Shown here: positions 6,379 to 9,206 of the stretch, piece after piece
How positions within the stretch are numbered: the first letter of the stretch is position 1
Layout: every line of letters starts with the position of its first letter
Source: Armatimonadota bacterium
GTDB taxonomy: Bacteria; Armatimonadota; UBA5829
Assembly (NCBI GenBank): GCA_023474015.1
Contig: JAMCYN010000010.1
Coordinates: forward strand, 1-9,206
Reading direction: 5' to 3'
Length of the DNA: 9,206 nt
The notes under the pieces: model-generated
Told to the model about the DNA's origin: nothing
The model's input: only the letters and a program-made list of their open reading frames with translations
Database searches by the model: none
Position numbers and translations under genes: made by a program

Positions 6379-6912
6379 ATGTCCCTTGGACTCATAACAC
6401 GAAGCGGCCGGGTGCTCACTGCCAGGCTTTTGAGAGGCGATCCCGTCGATGGGATAACTCACTGTGCCATAGGTAACGGCGACGACACGTTCGTCGATCC
6501 GATGAATCCGCCGGATGTGAGCGTGGAGCAGACTGGGCTTGTGCACGAACGTGCCAGGAAGCGGTGCTACAAGATAGCCTCTCTCGTCGAAGACCCCGAA
6601 GGCGTGCTGGAGGTAAACGGCATCCGCTATTCCGAGACCGGCCTCGAGACACAGATCATAGGGGTGTTCTTTCGATTCGATGAGGCCGAGGCCAACGGCA
6701 TCACCATCCGCGAGTACGGCTTCTTCGGAGGAAACGTCGAGTATGTCGACGGTCTTGCCTCCGACTATGCCGAGGGTGGCGTCTACGACCCGGCCATCAA
6801 CCCAACCGGCCAGGTGAAGACGCCGGGTTACCTTTACGAAGTGAAGAACATCCCTGATTTCAACAAGACTTCCGACACCCGCGTGGAGCTTGTCGGAGTC
6901 ATCAAGATATAG
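6379..6912 (+). CDS. Tail-fibre N-terminal-like protein
   Basis: This 177-residue protein resembles the N-terminal attachment domain of phage tail fibres (the DUF3751/tail-collar type). The visible features are an opening stretch LGLITRSGRVLTARLL; a G-x-G turn in CAIGNGDDTFVDP (29-41); an EQTGLVHERARKR segment (50-62); and FRFDEAEANGITIREYGFFGG (99-119), matching the family's strand followed by an I-R-E-x-G-(L/F)-F motif. No distal fibre domain follows, so the protein would be only the base-attachment part, with the tip supplied by another gene such as the large one downstream. The start was set by GGAGG at 6366. It is preceded by a 117-nt gap and followed by a 104-nt gap, both of which carry heptamer arrays. 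I am moderately sure of the family and confident that it is a real gene. Confidence 0.85.
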   Translation: MSLGLITRSGRVLTARLLRGDPVDGITHCAIGNGDDTFVDPMNPPDVSVEQTGLVHERARKRCYKIASLVEDPEGVLEVNGIRYSETGLETQIIGVFFRFDEAEANGITIREYGFFGGNVEYVDGLASDYAEGGVYDPAINPTGQVKTPGYLYEVKNIPDFNKTSDTRVELVGVIKI

Positions 6913-6917
6913 TCATA

Positions 6918-6947
6918 GGGAACAGGTTACAGGAAACATGGAACAGT
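6918..6947 (+). repeat. Degenerate heptamer tandem array, four units
   Basis: After two leading G bases, four 7-nt units follow: GAACAGG, TTACAGG, AAACATG, GAACAGT (6920-6947). They sit six bases after the stop of the preceding gene, in a 104-nt gap. Read in this phase the units have AC at positions 3-4, as in the other three arrays. The gap also holds a 5-bp hairpin (6955-6959 with 6963-6967) that lacks a T tract, so it is not a typical terminator. Confidence 0.65.
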
Positions 6948-7016
6948 CCATCATGGCCCTTCGGGCCGCCCAGGATGATGCAAATGGGCTATTTACGAGG
7001 TAGAAGGGAGGCAGCG

Positions 7017-9206
7017 ATGTCTATTTCAAGGAATACATTCGATCCCGCCAAGAACTACAAGCGGGTGCGATACCACCAGGACAGAGACCTGCTGGACTCG
7101 GAACTCAACGAGCAGCAGGATCTGGCAATCCACGAGCGAAAGAAGATCGCCGATCTGCTCTTTCGGGAGGGGGCGATCATCGGCGGGCTGGTGGTCCAGC
7201 TCGCCAATAACGTCCTCACCCTGTCGACGGGTGTCGTCTATATCGACGGGCATATCGAGACCGTGCCCGGGGCGGTGCTCACATACGACCCGGCGAAGAC
7301 CTCCGGCGTGGACTATGCGTATGTCGAACTGCTCAAGTATAACTACGGCCACAACCAGGACGCGGCGCTCATCAATCCGGCAACCGGCGAGCCAACAGCC
7401 GAGCGTGAGAAGTGGGCGTTCTCCTTGAAGGAACGGGATACGACCGGCGAGAGCCTGCCCAATAATGTCACCGAGCGAAAAGTAGTCCCGATCTACAAGT
7501 TCGATCGTGCAACCGGCGAGGTGACCGCCACGGTGCTTGAGAAGTCCAATATCTATCTTCACGACTTCCTTGGCACGCTGCCGGGCGACCGGATCACGGT
7601 CGCATCCATCACCGAGGACCAACTATCATTCGCGGCGGCCGAGGGCCTCAACTCGCTGTTGCACAACCTAGCCGAGCGAACTTATGACCAGGCCGGGAGC
7701 TATCTTGTCCGGGGCTTCGACAGCTTCATAGGCACAAGCGATGGAGAGAATATCGAAGTCATTACCAACGCCGGTCGCGCGTACATCCAGGGGTTCCGAC
7801 TGCAAAAGGACCTGCCGACCACCACGCTTGTTCCAAAGTCGATTGCCACGAAATCCGTCCGAGGGGAGCAGAAGACGTATGTCACGGGCCAGCGCCGGTA
7901 TGCCCTGAACTCCACGCCCCTGAAGGAAACAACCCAGGTGGAAGCCATAGTCGAGATAACCTCGAATATCACTCGCGGCTCCGTCGGCGGCGGTGAGGAT
8001 TTGCTCGCTCCGAACCCGGTAGTCGACATCCTGGAAGTAAGCCAGGGGGCTACCGTATTCCAGGAGGGTGTCGATTGGGCGCAGTCAGGCAACTATGTCG
8101 ACTGGTTGGGCACAGGTAACGAGCCGGCCATAGGTACCACATACACAGTGCGGTGGACTTATGTGAAGCAGATGGAGAGGGGCGCCGACTATGTCGATGG
8201 CGGGTGGTTCGGCGAGCCGGGGTATCCGGCGGCAGGGGAGTACTTCTACCTGGTGACCGCAGTCTCGGCATCCGGCGAAACCGAGTATGCAAGCGGTTAC
8301 GTAGCCTCCCGTCAGACCGCCGCGTCAGAGACCAGCCTTATTACATGGCGGCCTATAAGCGGAGCGACCGCCTACCGCATCTATCGGGGGACGGCTAATA
8401 CCGGCAGGACCGATTTTGTCCGGCTTATGGAAGTAGCCGCGAACTTGACGTCATATATTGATGATGGCGTCGACCAGACCACGGCGGCAAACCCTCCATC
8501 TTCGAACACGAGTGGCCTCTCCGAACCAGTGCCGGAGATTTCCCTTGGAAATGTGAGTATCATCAACTTCGGCAGGACCGGCGTCGGAAGCGACCCTGTG
8601 AACGGCTCCAACTGCAGTATCGACTATGACTATTACCTCGGACGAAGAGACATCATCTGCGCGACCGCACGGGAACTCAAACGTATTGAGGGTGCGCCCT
8701 CCGACTTTCCCAAGCTCCCGATAGTGCCGGAAGGAAGCCTGGCTCTATGCGGCGTGGACTGCCCCCCGAACTCGGTCGCCATAGCAGTGCGCAATTTCGG
8801 CCTCACACGGATCACCATGGCCCAGATCCACCAGGTGATCCAGGATGTTGAAGACCTCAAATATAACGATGCGCAGTATCAGATGAACAACAGCCTGCAG
8901 AACCGGGATGCCCAGACGAAGAAGGGCATCTACTCCGATGATTTCTCGAACGATGCGCAGTCGGATGTATTTCATAGTGACTGGAGCGCACGTGTCGATG
9001 GCGTTCGCAAGTTCGTCGCCCCAGCCCGTGCCGCCACCCCACGCGTTCTGCAGATCGACCAGGCGAATAGCAACGCGCTCTTTACGTATCCGTACAACCA
9101 CGCCCACCTTCCTTTCCTCGCACGCATGATGGATACTATCCGAAAAGCTGATGCTTGGAGGATAGGCATGCTGCATTCAAAACGTCATATCGATTGGGCC
9201 GCGCGT
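7017..9206 (+). CDS. DUF4815-type tail protein with Fn3-like insertion (3' partial)
   Basis: The frame stays open for 730 codons to the window edge, so the C-terminus is missing. The N-terminus shows the DUF4815 pattern: FDPAKNYKRV at 8-17, LLDSELNEQQ at 25-34, then FREGAIIGG. Also typical are GRAYIQGFRLQKD (253-265) and a V-D-x-(L/I)-x-V-x-Q-G-x-x-V-F...D-Y/W segment near 338-360 ending in GTTYTVRWTYV. Residues about 399-487 form a fibronectin-III-like domain (GEYFYLVTAVSASGETEYAS, WRPISGATAYRIYRG). The core then resumes with YDYYLGRRDII. ITMAQIHQVIQDVEDLKY (599-616) and TKKGIYSDDF (634-643) complete the family pattern. Proteins of this family occur in phage tail loci and may act as fibre or baseplate-periphery proteins; the biochemical role is unknown. 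The start is ATG 7017 with AGGGAGG at 7005-7011. Residues after about 670 look less typical of the family, but no other frame stays open to the edge. Confidence 0.88.
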   Translation, partial: MSISRNTFDPAKNYKRVRYHQDRDLLDSELNEQQDLAIHERKKIADLLFREGAIIGGLVVQLANNVLTLSTGVVYIDGHIETVPGAVLTYDPAKTSGVDYAYVELLKYNYGHNQDAALINPATGEPTAEREKWAFSLKERDTTGESLPNNVTERKVVPIYKFDRATGEVTATVLEKSNIYLHDFLGTLPGDRITVASITEDQLSFAAAEGLNSLLHNLAERTYDQAGSYLVRGFDSFIGTSDGENIEVITNAGRAYIQGFRLQKDLPTTTLVPKSIATKSVRGEQKTYVTGQRRYALNSTPLKETTQVEAIVEITSNITRGSVGGGEDLLAPNPVVDILEVSQGATVFQEGVDWAQSGNYVDWLGTGNEPAIGTTYTVRWTYVKQMERGADYVDGGWFGEPGYPAAGEYFYLVTAVSASGETEYASGYVASRQTAASETSLITWRPISGATAYRIYRGTANTGRTDFVRLMEVAANLTSYIDDGVDQTTAANPPSSNTSGLSEPVPEISLGNVSIINFGRTGVGSDPVNGSNCSIDYDYYLGRRDIICATARELKRIEGAPSDFPKLPIVPEGSLALCGVDCPPNSVAIAVRNFGLTRITMAQIHQVIQDVEDLKYNDAQYQMNNSLQNRDAQTKKGIYSDDFSNDAQSDVFHSDWSARVDGVRKFVAPARAATPRVLQIDQANSNALFTYPYNHAHLPFLARMMDTIRKADAWRIGMLHSKRHIDWAAR

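Noticed and set aside
6258..6476. A 72-codon + frame whose ATG overlaps the stop of the repeat-fibre gene as ATGA.
   Set aside because: It lacks a good binding site, reads through the heptamer array and overlaps the tail-fibre-like gene by 98 nt in another frame. Its composition is not protein-like.
1336..6947. The heptamer arrays, considered as CRISPR or iterons.
   Set aside because: The units are 7 nt, directly abutting without spacers and present in two to four copies. They differ from site to site and lie in an operon of structural genes with no replication or Cas gene.
6955..6967. A GC-rich hairpin, considered as a terminator between the tail-fibre-like and DUF4815-type genes.
   Set aside because: The stem is only 5 bp and no T tract follows, so it does not meet the form of an intrinsic terminator.
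7026..7622. A 198-codon minus-strand frame inside the DUF4815-type gene.
   Set aside because: It is an antisense shadow of a recognisable protein, with no supporting context.
9060..9206. A possible frameshift near the end of the DUF4815-type gene, where the sequence looks less typical of the family.
   Set aside because: Both other forward frames hit stops in this stretch while the assigned frame remains open, so there is no positive evidence for a shift.

Overview
The window is part of a virion-structure cluster from a contractile (myovirus-type) tail. It could belong to a phage, a prophage or a phage-tail-like particle. Ten genes are visible, all on the + strand and tightly packed, and the last runs off the right edge. 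The host cannot be named from this sequence. G+C is moderately high, yet the isoleucine codon ATA is frequent in every gene, and the intergenic spaces carry heptanucleotide tandem repeats like the STRRs known from cyanobacteria and seen in some other phyla. Both argue against an enterobacterial host. No integrase, capsid, terminase, tape-measure, lysis, toxin or ATPase gene is inside the window, so phage, prophage and tailocin cannot be told apart.

Layout. (1) Baseplate block, 34-3825: an unrecognised protein with N-terminal helices and PDG-turn beta repeats, in the slot where a spike gene often sits; then a gp25/W-like wedge protein; a baseplate J-like protein; and a tail protein I-like protein. 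This W-J-I order is that of P2-like phages, and the genes are joined by ATGA or TGATG overlaps or a 35-nt gap. (2) Adhesin and accessory block, 3835-6261: two beta-rich structural proteins that each carry an inserted module, a 43-residue basic protein, and a fibre-like protein built from twelve uninterrupted 14-residue repeats. (3) Distal block, 6379 to the end: a tail-fibre N-terminal-like protein, then a large DUF4815-type tail protein with a fibronectin-III-like insertion, open at the window edge.

How they would work together (inference from families): W, J and I form the baseplate wedge and its fibre connector. The downstream proteins would attach to it and make surface contact. Proteins in this part of a tail locus tend to evolve quickly, which fits the repeats and inserted modules seen here.

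Two patterns stand out. First, the protein encoded at 5590-6261 is a gap-free 14-residue repeat with Asp/Glu at position 1 and Val/Ile at position 6 in all twelve units. Second, all four intergenic gaps longer than 20 nt carry a short 7-nt-period array, different in sequence at each site but sharing an NNAC(T/A)NN core, while the tight junctions have none. No gene-free stretch exceeds 300 bases.
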